This document shows, one piece after another, positions 9,154-16,548 of a stretch of 64,000 bases of DNA. Under the pieces are notes generated by a model. The model saw only the letters and a program-made list of their open reading frames with translations. It ran no database searches and had not been told where the DNA came from. Source of the stretch: Pedobacter ginsengisoli (GTDB lineage Bacteria; Bacteroidota; Bacteroidia; Sphingobacteriales; Sphingobacteriaceae); contig NZ_CP024091.1 in the NCBI RefSeq assembly GCF_002736205.1, forward strand, positions 992,001 through 1,056,000, written 5' to 3'. Positions within the stretch are counted from its first letter, which is position 1. Each line of letters opens with the position of its first letter. The position numbers were made by a program, and so were the translations under genes.

Positions 9154-10209
9154 ATGATGGATTTTTTTCAAACAATTTATGATTGGGTTATTGGCTTTTT
9201 CGGCCTGGGGAATTTTATCAGGATTGTTAACTCTGGTGATTATAGCTCGTTTTTAACCTACGATGGTTTTATCTCCATTATTGGCCCCCTTTTTCCAATA
9301 GTTTTAGTAATAGAGATACTGGCAGCCTTAATACTAAGGAAATTTAAGGCTATTGATTATAAAATCTCATTCTTTTCGTATGTCTTTAATGCCTTTGTTG
9401 GCCGATTTATCTCAATAGCAGCAATTGTATTTTGTATAGGACTGTTCGAGAAATACGCCATCTTTAAAACAACTTTTACCTGGTACTGGTTTATTTACGG
9501 TTATATTGTCTGGGAATTTGGGCATTTTATTTATCATTATCTGGGGCATAAGGTTCGCTTGTTTTGGTGTTTACATTCAACCCATCATGCACCGCAGGCA
9601 ATGAACCTATCAGTGTCCTATGCTCACTTTTTTCTGGAAGGCCCATATGCTGATGTAATCAGGACTACAGTATGTATTTTACTAGGCGTTAATCCACCTA
9701 TGTTGTTCGTAATTATGTTTATTGATGGCTTTTATGGAGGTTTTATACATATAGGTGAGCAATTGATGAAGGATGGCAAATTGGGCTTTTTGTATAAATA
9801 CATTTTAACCCCTTCACACCACAGGGTACACCATGCTAAAAATCCATTATATATGGATACAAACTTTTGTAATCTGTTGAATATCTGGGATCGTGTTTTT
9901 GGCACATATCAACCCGAAGAAAAGAACCTTCACATTGAATATGGTATTACAAGAGAAATGAAACCCAATAGTTTTTTGGATAGCTATTTTGGAGAGTTTG
10001 CCTGTTTAATAAAGGATGTTTACAAAGCTCCCGGGCTTAAAAATAAAATTCTATACATATTTATGCCACCGGGTTGGAACCATACTGGCGACCATAAAAC
10101 AGCAAGTAAAGCCAGAAATGAATTTAAAGAAAGTCAGCGCCAGTTAACAGAAAATGCATTGGCACCTGACTTTAATGCAGATCCAAAACAAATGGCAATT
10201 CAGGAATAA
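9154..10209 (+). CDS. Sterol desaturase / fatty acid hydroxylase family membrane protein
   Basis: 351 residues with at least four hydrophobic segments (around 35-60, 80-105, 110-130 and 165-190). The di-iron histidine motifs are in family order: HFIYHYLGHK, LHSTHHAP, and SHHRVHHAKN near residue 225. Members are integral membrane non-haem di-iron enzymes that hydroxylate or desaturate lipids. A run NIWDRVFGTY after the last histidine box is also typical. There are tandem ATGs at 9154 and 9157. The substrate could be a membrane lipid or ornithine lipid, but the sequence does not tell. It is a single transcription unit. Confidence 0.85.
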   Translation: MMDFFQTIYDWVIGFFGLGNFIRIVNSGDYSSFLTYDGFISIIGPLFPIVLVIEILAALILRKFKAIDYKISFFSYVFNAFVGRFISIAAIVFCIGLFEKYAIFKTTFTWYWFIYGYIVWEFGHFIYHYLGHKVRLFWCLHSTHHAPQAMNLSVSYAHFFLEGPYADVIRTTVCILLGVNPPMLFVIMFIDGFYGGFIHIGEQLMKDGKLGFLYKYILTPSHHRVHHAKNPLYMDTNFCNLLNIWDRVFGTYQPEEKNLHIEYGITREMKPNSFLDSYFGEFACLIKDVYKAPGLKNKILYIFMPPGWNHTGDHKTASKARNEFKESQRQLTENALAPDFNADPKQMAIQE

Positions 10210-10261
10210 TAAGTTAGTTTTTCTGTTTAATTTTCCAACTGTCAAACCTTTTTCTTAATGT

Positions 10262-10339
10262 TCACCAGGTGGCTCTGGCGCTACCCGTTAGTACTATTAA
10301 GAAACCAAGAGTTAATATAATCTGTTGTAGTTTTTTCAT
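10262..10339 (-). CDS. Possible 25-residue signal-like peptide
   Basis: ATG at 10339 opens a 25-codon frame that reads like a bare signal sequence (MKKLQQIILTLGFLIVLTG, then SARATW, stop). One base out of frame the DNA reads APEPPGEH and then stops. Pro/Gly-rich tails after a signal sequence do occur in tiny Bacteroidota proteins, so this may be a frameshifted copy. It lies downstream of the minus-strand serine hydrolase gene. Low confidence. Confidence 0.25.
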   Translation of the reverse strand: MKKLQQIILTLGFLIVLTGSARATW

Positions 10340-10384
10340 GCCCGCCAGTTATCCTCAATTCCGGCTGAATCCTAATTGTGTTAC

Positions 10385-10930
10385 TTATTCATTAGAGCCA
10401 TTCAATTTCTGCAAAATCATCTGTCCTTCTTCCCACATTCCCAGATTTGAGTCGGAATTTATGTGCCCTTTTTCACCGATATTTATAAATTCACTACCCC
10501 ATTGCTCTGCAAAATATTTGGCCCTATTTAAACTTATATAAGGGTCGTTAATGCTTGTTACTACTATAGACGGGAAGGTGAGTTTGGATAATGGAATAGG
10601 TGCGAACCCCCTTACAACATCTGGTGTATATTCTGCAGAATCAACATCAGCAGGTGCTACAAGTAATGCTCCTTTAATGTTGTGGTTATTATACTTAACT
10701 GCCCAATGGAGCACCAACGAAACCGCCAAGCTATGAGCAACCAAAATAACCGGTTCCCGTAGCTTCTCTATAGCTTCATTTAGTTTTTTTAACCATTTTT
10801 TTAATTCAGGCTCATCCCAATTTTCCTGTTCAATCCTGATGGCTTTGTTAAAATTCTTTGACCAATAGGTTTGCCAATGGTTCTCTCCGGATCCTCCAAG
10901 ACCGGGAATAATCAAGATTTTTGTTTCCAT
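10385..10930 (-). CDS. RBBP9/YdeN-type serine hydrolase (alpha/beta hydrolase)
   Basis: 181 residues from the ATG at 10930. I prefer this start to the frame's first ATG at 10960, because family members begin with a beta strand leading into the PGxGGS motif (ILIIPGLGGSGENHW). The catalytic triad is visible: Ser67 in AHSLA, Asp129 in SINDPY and His156 in EKGHINSD. This small cytoplasmic family of alpha/beta hydrolases has poorly known natural substrates. No operon partner. Confidence 0.85.
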   Translation of the reverse strand: METKILIIPGLGGSGENHWQTYWSKNFNKAIRIEQENWDEPELKKWLKKLNEAIEKLREPVILVAHSLAVSLVLHWAVKYNNHNIKGALLVAPADVDSAEYTPDVVRGFAPIPLSKLTFPSIVVTSINDPYISLNRAKYFAEQWGSEFINIGEKGHINSDSNLGMWEEGQMILQKLNGSNE

Positions 10931-11042
10931 TCTATAGATGCAATAGTTTATTGCCGGCACAATTTAGTAAACTGTTGTGAACTTTATAAACCGATTTTGA
11001 AATGATATTTATTAAATTACAGGGGTATTAAAAACTGGCAGA

Positions 11043-11651
11043 ATGTTACAGAACAGAGTTGATCCATTTGGTAATATTATCAGAACTTCGGCACGGGGTA
11101 CATTAATGGGGAACAGGGGTTTACTGCATAACGAAAAACAGGAAATCCGCCGCCCTTTTAAACTTACTGCCTGGATAACCTGTGTGCTTGAATTTAAAGG
11201 TAGAAGAAGACCGGTTATGGCTGTGGGACAGTACACTGAGTTGTTTTTTCTTGATGAGGCAACTTCTTTCGCAGCAGGGCATAGGCCATGCTTTGAGTGT
11301 CGCAGGCCTGAAGCAAGTGCATTTAAAAGATTCTGGTTAAAGGGGAATCATGAATATGGATTTAATGCAAAAACACCAATAAAATTTATAGATGATGTTC
11401 TTCAAAGGGAGAGGATTGATCAGGATTGTAAAAAGATAACTTTCATGGAATTTCCTGAAGTGTTACCTATTGGTACGTTTGTTATATTTAAAAGTGAGCC
11501 TTATTTAATAAAGAATGGAATGATGTATCGGTGGTCAGCAGAAGGCTACGAGGCCGCCAAGCCATTTCCAAAAGAAAAGTTATCAGTGCTTACTCCGAAA
11601 TCTGTAGTTAATACATTTAGTGCGGGCTACGTTCCTTTGTTTATAGAATAA
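11043..11651 (+). CDS. Conserved protein with an Ada-like GHRPCxxCRR motif, function unknown
   Basis: 202 residues, no signal or membrane segment. Recognisable blocks are RVDPFGNI, ARGTLMGNRG, YTELFFLDEATSFAAGHRPCFECRRP and FKRFW. The HRPCFECRRP stretch resembles the PCxRC block of Ada-type Zn-binding domains (RPCKRC), but only two cysteines are present, so a complete Ada Zn site is not supported. I believe proteins of this kind occur scattered in many bacteria, but I know no function. It is a single gene divergent from the serine hydrolase. Confidence 0.6.
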   Translation: MLQNRVDPFGNIIRTSARGTLMGNRGLLHNEKQEIRRPFKLTAWITCVLEFKGRRRPVMAVGQYTELFFLDEATSFAAGHRPCFECRRPEASAFKRFWLKGNHEYGFNAKTPIKFIDDVLQRERIDQDCKKITFMEFPEVLPIGTFVIFKSEPYLIKNGMMYRWSAEGYEAAKPFPKEKLSVLTPKSVVNTFSAGYVPLFIE

Positions 11652-11725
11652 AAAATGTAAGTATTTTTTGACTAAAATTTATATAGATTGCAGTAATGCT
11701 TAGATTTGAATTATAGAAAGATAAT

Positions 11726-12628
11726 ATGCAAAAGATTTATATGGGAGATGCAGGGCCGAAAGTGTCGCCTGCGGTTTACGGTTTTTACAGATGGGATGAT
11801 GTTAAAGATGCTGATGCAACTTTAAAGAAGATTTTTCATTTGTGTATGGAGCTTGGTATTAACACATTTGAGCACGGTGATAGCCAGGGTTCAGAAAAAT
11901 GTGAGCAATTATTTGGAGAGCTACTAAGTGAAGGTGCTTTTAAAAGAGAAGAGGTTGTTTTATTTAGTAAGTGTGGATTAAGACTTCCAAGCTCACAGAA
12001 TCCTGATGTAAGGGTTAGGCATTATAACACCTCAGCAGCCCATATCATTGCAAGTGTAGAGCAGTCACTAAAAAATTTAAGAACCGATTATATCGATATT
12101 TTTTTATTAGATAAACTTGATCCTATATCTAATCTTGAAGAGACTGCATTGACTCTGGAACGACTAAAGGAATCAGGTAAGATCAAGAATATTGGTGTGG
12201 CAAATTTCTCTGTTTTTCAGCACCAGTTATTGGCTTCTTATTTAACAAAGCCAATAGTAACCAATCATATTGAGCTGAATCTTTTGAATATGCAGGCATT
12301 GGATAACGGACAGATTGATTATATAAAGCAACGTTATATGCGTCCGTTGGCATATGCACCTCTTGCAGAAGGCAGAATTGCTGTGGGGACAGATAAACAG
12401 GCTATTAAAGTACGCGAAAAGCTGGAAGAGCTGAGTGTAAAATATAACGTTCATATAGAATCATTAGCAGTAGCGTGGCTGGTTAAATTGGGCGCCTTGC
12501 CGCTAATTGGTACTACAAACGAACAAAGAATAAGGAATGCAGTAAATGCCTTTACTATAGAGCTTGATCATCAGGACTGGTATGAATTGTATAACGTATC
12601 TGTTGAAAACTCGAACAAAACCTTATAG
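11726..12628 (+). CDS. Aldo/keto reductase-fold protein (YdhF-like) with degenerate active site
   Basis: 300 residues with a full AKR TIM-barrel sequence similar to YdhF-type oxidoreductases: YGFYRWDD, CMELGINTFEHGD, EVVLFSKCG, LRTDYIDIFLLDKLDP, ESGKIKNIGVANFS and IGTTNEQRI. Of the tetrad Asp-Tyr-Lys-His only Lys82 remains. Asp is Glu49, Tyr is Gln54 and His is Asp129. YdhF members keep the tetrad, so this copy is probably not a normal NADPH carbonyl reductase. The cofactor-binding C-terminal part looks kept. It may be a binding or regulatory paralogue. No operon partner. Confidence 0.75.
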   Translation: MQKIYMGDAGPKVSPAVYGFYRWDDVKDADATLKKIFHLCMELGINTFEHGDSQGSEKCEQLFGELLSEGAFKREEVVLFSKCGLRLPSSQNPDVRVRHYNTSAAHIIASVEQSLKNLRTDYIDIFLLDKLDPISNLEETALTLERLKESGKIKNIGVANFSVFQHQLLASYLTKPIVTNHIELNLLNMQALDNGQIDYIKQRYMRPLAYAPLAEGRIAVGTDKQAIKVREKLEELSVKYNVHIESLAVAWLVKLGALPLIGTTNEQRIRNAVNAFTIELDHQDWYELYNVSVENSNKTL

Positions 12629-12712
12629 CAAGAGGGTTAAGGTGTATTTTTTTTAAAAAATAATTAGATAATTCAATTTACAGTCGTATATTTGGCGTGA
12701 GAGCGTTAATTT

Positions 12713-12753
12713 AAGCGGGAGTGGCCAATCTGGTTTATTCCCGCTTTCTTTTT
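12713..12753 (+). terminator. Terminator after the aldo/keto reductase gene
   Basis: AAGCGGGA (12713-12720) pairs with TCCCGCTT (12739-12746), followed by TCTTTTTG. Confidence 0.65.
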
Positions 12754-12808
12754 GTAGTCATTTTCCTTTATCTAACTATAGTTATAAAGTAGTAATTCAC
12801 TATACCAT

Positions 12809-12925
12809 TTCCACACATAGTTCGCACATTCTACACACATCCTTCACAAAAAGGTACCTGTTTGTGTATTTGGTGTGAAGGATGTGTGAAGAAGGTGTGA
12901 AGAAACACTAATCTTGTGAAGAACC
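12809..12925. repeat. Inverted array of TTCACACA-like units at 11-bp spacing
   Basis: The core is a perfect 15-bp inverted repeat: CACACATCCTTCACA (12834-12848) and its complement (12874-12888). On the right arm GTGTGAAG recurs at 12873, 12884 and 12895, exactly 11 bp apart, with a further TTGTGAAG near 12914. On the left arm TTCCACAC, TTCGCACA, TACACACA and TTCACA follow at about the same pitch. Role unknown. Confidence 0.6.
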
Positions 12926-13096
12926 GATGTTTTTTGAGATGTAATTTTGTTGTTCTTGGTGGCTTTGAGGGTAGGATGCATTTAGGTGGCCTCAAAAAAA
13001 ATAAATATTTTATATTTTTAAGTAGTTGATATAGAGTTAAAACGCTGTTCTTAGGCTATGAAAGCATATTTTTTAATTTTAAATAGCGCTTAATTA

Positions 13097-13127
13097 TTTG
13101 CATGCAATTGAATTATTTCTATCTTTG
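13097..13127 (+). promoter_or_regulatory. Distal promoter of the tRNA-Pro genes
   Basis: TTTG (13097-13100), 19-nt spacer, TATCTTTG (13120-13127): the Bacteroidota -33/-7 pattern. Confidence 0.65.
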
Positions 13128-13166
13128 CAGCCTCGGTTGATAAGGCTGAAAATAAACAACGTAAAG

Positions 13167-13198
13167 TTGGCTTTTATAAAAATAAAGTTGTTACTTTG
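13167..13198 (+). promoter_or_regulatory. Proximal promoter of the tRNA-Pro genes
   Basis: TTGG (13167-13170), 21-nt spacer, TACTTTG (13192-13198). It lies about 37 bp before the first tRNA. Confidence 0.5.
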
Positions 13199-13234
13199 CA
13201 ATCCCTTCGAAAAAGGGAAAAGAAGATACCAGTT

Positions 13235-13308
13235 CGGGGTGTAGCGTAGCCCGGTATCGCGCCACATTTGGGATGTGGAGGTCGTAGGTTCGAATCCTGC
13301 CACCCCGA
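13235..13308 (+). tRNA. tRNA-Pro(TGG), copy 1
   Basis: 74 nt. The acceptor stem is CGGGGTG/CACCCCG with discriminator A. The D stem is GCG/CGC. The anticodon stem is CCACA/TGTGG with loop TTTGGGA, giving anticodon TGG (Pro, reads CCA). The T arm is GTAGG-TTCGAAT-CCTGC. CCA is not encoded (the DNA continues CA after the discriminator). Confidence 0.95.
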
Positions 13309-13366
13309 CAAAGCTACTTGGAAGAGTAGTTTAATAATGACCATTAAAAAAGAAGATACCAAAGTT

Positions 13367-13440
13367 CGGGATGTAGCGTAGCCCGGTATCGCGCCACATT
13401 TGGGATGTGGAGGTCGTAGGTTCGAATCCTGCCATCCCGA
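13367..13440 (+). tRNA. tRNA-Pro(TGG), copy 2
   Basis: 74 nt and the same as copy 1, except for one compensated pair in the acceptor stem (CGGGATG/CATCCCG, a G-C pair changed to A-T). The anticodon is TGG. The 58-nt spacer and shared leader words (AGAAGATACCA) indicate tandem duplication and co-transcription with copy 1. Confidence 0.95.
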
Positions 13441-13450
13441 CAAAAAAGCC

Positions 13451-13490
13451 AAATGGCGCCACTTAAAGACAAGTGGTGCCATTTTTTATT
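13451..13490 (+). terminator. Terminator of the tRNA-Pro pair
   Basis: AAATGGCGCCACTT (13451-13464) pairs with AAGTGGTGCCATTT (13471-13484, one G-T pair), followed by TTTATTT. Confidence 0.85.
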
Positions 13491-13601
13491 TAAGTGCCTT
13501 TTTATTACCATAGGGAGGATTCCTGTTGAGATTTTCTTTAGTTGCAAATGTATGTTTTAACTATTTTTGAATTAAAAGTTGAGAATATTGAAATATGTTG
13601 A

Positions 13602-13614
13602 CAGGATTCGAACC
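13602..13614 (-). repeat. Inverted 13-bp match to the tRNA-Pro T-arm
   Basis: CAGGATTCGAACC is the complement of GGTTCGAATCCTG found in both tRNA-Pro genes (13287-13299 and 13419-13431). It lies 30 bp from the recombinase stop. It may be a remnant of an attachment event, but a T-arm is a common sequence. Confidence 0.35.
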
Positions 13615-13643
13615 AGGTTCACGCTTTTAAATATTTTCTTTTT

Positions 13644-15290
13644 TTAACCGATCTTGATTTTGATAGAAATACAAATTTCTGCAAGTTTTAACAGGAAGGA
13701 TAAAACCTTGGTGGCATTTTGAGTTGATATTTTATTCCCTTTGTTCAATTCAATTTTTATAATATTCGAGATTAACTCTTGTTGTTCTTTGCTAATATTT
13801 TTGATAATGTCTGCTTCTTCAAAATTCTCTTTCGTATTTGAGCACTGAGATCCATAAACGATCCTAACCTCATCTTTCAAGTGACTTGTAAAGTCGGGAT
13901 CGCTATATACAAAATCTTTATTTAAGAACAACGAAGCAACTTTTAATTCTATGGAATTGTCTGTGCCACGAAAAATAAAAGCGGGCTTTAAGAAACATTT
14001 CGTAATCTTTTTTAAACTCTGCTTCTGCTTTACATCAAGTTTATAAGCATCATTGAGTTGTGTGCCTAAGATGCCAATTCTATTTTCGCAGTCTGATTTT
14101 ATTGAATGGTAATCTTCTTCGTCAATTGTACCTTTTACTAAAAGCTCCCTTGCATTAGCAACTCGTTCCATCATTTTATGTAATGCTCTATTGATATTGG
14201 TTTTGTCAATAGATTTTTGTTCGTACAATTTGCCGTAAATCTTTCTGATAAGATCTTCAAAAATTGGAGTATATTCCACATTTGGTTTTAGCAAACAAAT
14301 CCCTGATAATAAGTTTTCATTTACTTGATCTGCCCTTACTCGATAACCACAAGAAGAAGAACAATGATAATAAAAGTACTTTTTAGCCCTTCCTTTTGAA
14401 CCACTTCCAGTCATTTTTTTTGAACAAAGAGGACAACTTAGTATTCCTCTAAACATAAGCTCACTATTCGCACTTTGTTTAATGTACTTTTTGTCGCGTC
14501 GTTTAATTCTTGATTGTACTTCATCAAAAAGTTCTGTCGAAATTAAAGGATTATGGATACCAGGAACTTCTACTATAGTTTTTCCATCTAAAGAAGGAAC
14601 TCTTATTTTACCGCAGTAAACTGGATTTTGAAGTATATTGAAGAAAGCATTTAGACTACATTTTAACCCTGTATTGAGAGCTGTTTTATAGTAAGAGCGA
14701 ACGGACACATTTTCATCGAATCCTTCAAATACCTTTTTGATTAATGTTGCCTCTGGCTCACGGGGAATGATTGTTTTTGTTCCGTCTGGTAACGATATAT
14801 TGAGATAACCTATAGGTGCTCGCCCCATATATCGTCCTTCCTTTTTGGCTTTGTTTATACCTTGCTTAATATTTAAAGATCTTCGGTCATTCTCAACTTC
14901 TGCTGTGACGATATACATCGCCAGTAATACTTTGTTTCCAGGTACTGACATATCCAAAGGTTGATCTGTAGCCTGAGGTTCAATACCGAGCTTTTGTAGC
15001 TGCGTGATCATGTAATAAGCATTTGCTGTATTCCTGCTAAATCGATCCCAACGAGTAAATAGAATAAGTTGCGGTCTATTAGATTTATTGATATTTAATT
15101 GTTTCATCATGGTAGTCCATGCCGGCCGTTCGAAGTTTTTTGCTGAATGGTCTTCAAATACGGTCTGGACAATTTCAACATGATTGTCTTTACAATATTT
15201 ATTTAATTTTTCTTCTTGGCTACGCTGAGAGTACCCTTTTTGTGCTTGTTCGTCTGTGCTGACTCTGATGTAGATGATAGCGTGTAACAT
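13644..15290 (-). CDS. Large serine recombinase (site-specific integrase)
   Basis: 548 residues. The N-terminal resolvase catalytic domain has YIRVSTDEQ with nucleophile Ser11, then FTRWDRFSRNTANAYYMI and AEVENDRRSLNIKQG. The recombinase domain follows (GYLNISLPDG, ILQNPVYCGKIRVP). A zinc ribbon comes next (LSCPLCSKKMTGSG and YYHCSSSCGY), then a helical, coiled-coil-prone C-terminus. Such enzymes integrate or excise phages, ICEs or islands with short core sites. It lies between the tRNA-Pro pair and the restriction operon and is divergent from the operon, so it is the natural candidate for bringing that operon in. There is no obvious terminator after the stop. Confidence 0.9.
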   Translation of the reverse strand: MLHAIIYIRVSTDEQAQKGYSQRSQEEKLNKYCKDNHVEIVQTVFEDHSAKNFERPAWTTMMKQLNINKSNRPQLILFTRWDRFSRNTANAYYMITQLQKLGIEPQATDQPLDMSVPGNKVLLAMYIVTAEVENDRRSLNIKQGINKAKKEGRYMGRAPIGYLNISLPDGTKTIIPREPEATLIKKVFEGFDENVSVRSYYKTALNTGLKCSLNAFFNILQNPVYCGKIRVPSLDGKTIVEVPGIHNPLISTELFDEVQSRIKRRDKKYIKQSANSELMFRGILSCPLCSKKMTGSGSKGRAKKYFYYHCSSSCGYRVRADQVNENLLSGICLLKPNVEYTPIFEDLIRKIYGKLYEQKSIDKTNINRALHKMMERVANARELLVKGTIDEEDYHSIKSDCENRIGILGTQLNDAYKLDVKQKQSLKKITKCFLKPAFIFRGTDNSIELKVASLFLNKDFVYSDPDFTSHLKDEVRIVYGSQCSNTKENFEEADIIKNISKEQQELISNIIKIELNKGNKISTQNATKVLSFLLKLAEICISIKIKIG

Positions 15291-15652
15291 ATTAAAATAA
15301 TTTACATTTTTAATTAAAACGACTTATTTCTATATAAATGCCCTTATAATCATCGAAGGAAAAGGGTGCCTTAGAAACATAATTGTTTTTAAAATCAATC
15401 TCGGTAAGATTGGAAGCCCGTTTTTATCTTATTAAGAACAAATAAAACCTTGACTTTCGATAGCTGGAGAATGCAATGTCGCATGGGGATTACCTGCAAG
15501 AAAAGATACTACTACTAGTAAAAGGTGCAGTTGATTAATTTACGGGTATGAAATAAAACACCAGCTCTAAAATTCAAAAAAAGAGCTATCTTTACCAATC
15601 AAAGAACAATAAGACCTATTATTTGAGGCTTTACATTCCATGAAAGGTAAAA
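15291..15652. other. 362-bp gap between recombinase and defence operon
   Basis: No credible coding frame. It holds a candidate promoter with a flanking inverted repeat (15563-15594) and otherwise nothing I can name. Confidence 0.5.
15563..15594 (+). promoter_or_regulatory. Candidate promoter/operator of the defence operon
   Basis: TATCTTTA (15587-15594) fits a Bacteroidota -7 element. The inverted repeat AGCTCT (15563-15568)/AGAGCT (15582-15587) overlaps its 5' edge. No good -33 TTTG is seen. AbiEi proteins are known to repress their own promoters through inverted repeats, which fits the first gene downstream. Confidence 0.35.
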
Positions 15653-16447
15653 ATGGCAGACAGTGTATACATTTCTGAAAATCTAGGTAAGACTCAAATT
15701 GAGTTTCTAAAGCTGTTGGATGAGAGTGAAATTCAGCGATTTAAGTTTTCCGAGATCGAAAATCAAATCAATCAGAAATTTGAAAACCTGAATGAGGTAT
15801 TAGAAAATTTGGTTCATAAGCAATTGTTGACGAGGGTGGAGAAAGGTAAGTTTTGTCGTCCTAATTTTCGGAATGTATTGGTAATCGGAACATTTATAAC
15901 CGAAGAAGGAACTATTGCTTATTGGTCTGCACTTAACGTTCATGGATTAACAGAACAAGTTTCTAATACTGTGTTTGTCCAAACCACTCGTAAAAAAAAT
16001 GATAAAAATATCTTTGGGACTGATTATAAGTTTGTAAAAGTAGCAGATTATAAAAAGACCGGGATAACCTGGGATGGCTACGGAAACCTTCGATTTCCTG
16101 TTACTGATATAGAGAAGACAATTGTAGATTGTTTTGATCAGCCACAGTATTCGAGTGGTTACACAGAACTTATTAGGGTTGTTAAAAATGCCAATATGGA
16201 GGCAGATAAATTAATTACTTATTGTAAAGCTGTGAAAAATATTGCTGTAACAAAGCGAATCGGCTTTTTAGTCGCGTTTTTCGGTCGAACTGACTTAATA
16301 TCTTTTATAGATTTCGCTAAAAAAGAAGTGAATGCTAAATACAATTTACTGAATCCTCAGGGTACTGAAAAAGGTGAGTTTGTATCGGAATGGAAATTAC
16401 GTCTTAATATAAGCAAACAAGAGTTACTGAAAATTTCTAATAGATAA
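15653..16447 (+). CDS. AbiEi-like regulator (type IV antitoxin family), without a toxin partner
   Basis: 264 residues. The N-terminal winged helix is at about residues 10-65 (KTQIEFLKLLDES through LVHKQLLTRVEKGKF). The AbiEi C-terminal region follows, with YWSALNVHGLTEQ, a strand-rich middle (VFVQTT, FKFVKVADYKKTG) and FPVTDIEKTIVDCFDQP, the family hallmark. In canonical AbiE systems AbiEi is the antitoxin and repressor, followed by the nucleotidyltransferase toxin AbiEii. Here the next gene is hsdR, 101 bp on, and no nucleotidyltransferase is seen. The protein may instead control the restriction operon. Family call is good; role is inferred. Confidence 0.7.
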   Translation: MADSVYISENLGKTQIEFLKLLDESEIQRFKFSEIENQINQKFENLNEVLENLVHKQLLTRVEKGKFCRPNFRNVLVIGTFITEEGTIAYWSALNVHGLTEQVSNTVFVQTTRKKNDKNIFGTDYKFVKVADYKKTGITWDGYGNLRFPVTDIEKTIVDCFDQPQYSSGYTELIRVVKNANMEADKLITYCKAVKNIAVTKRIGFLVAFFGRTDLISFIDFAKKEVNAKYNLLNPQGTEKGEFVSEWKLRLNISKQELLKISNR

Positions 16448-16548
16448 TATTAATAATGCTAAAAAATAGAAACAGATCTTTCTATCGATATTCTAATTTA
16501 AATTGAAGAAACCCAAATTATTTTTAATAAATATATTGCTATCACATA

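Larger units (their letters stand above)
12629..13234. other. 606-bp gene-free stretch with inverted repeats and AT-rich block
   Basis: Holds a terminator (12713-12753), an 11-bp periodic inverted repeat array (12809-12925), a TTTGAGG/CCTCAAA inverted repeat near 12963-12998, an AT-rich block (about 12998-13090), and the two promoters of the tRNA genes. No credible coding frame. Confidence 0.6.

Noticed and set aside
10269..10541. 90-codon plus-strand frame
   Set aside because: It is antisense to the serine hydrolase, which has clear catalytic motifs.
12809..12925. Chromosomal origin with DnaA boxes
   Set aside because: TTCCACACA only partly fits the DnaA box, and no dnaA or gyrase genes are nearby. 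It is kept as an unexplained repeat only.
13094..13547. Overlapping minus-strand frames with AGFEPTTSTSQMW- and DSNLRPPHPKCG-like sequence
   Set aside because: They are translations of the tRNA-Pro genes, a common false gene call.
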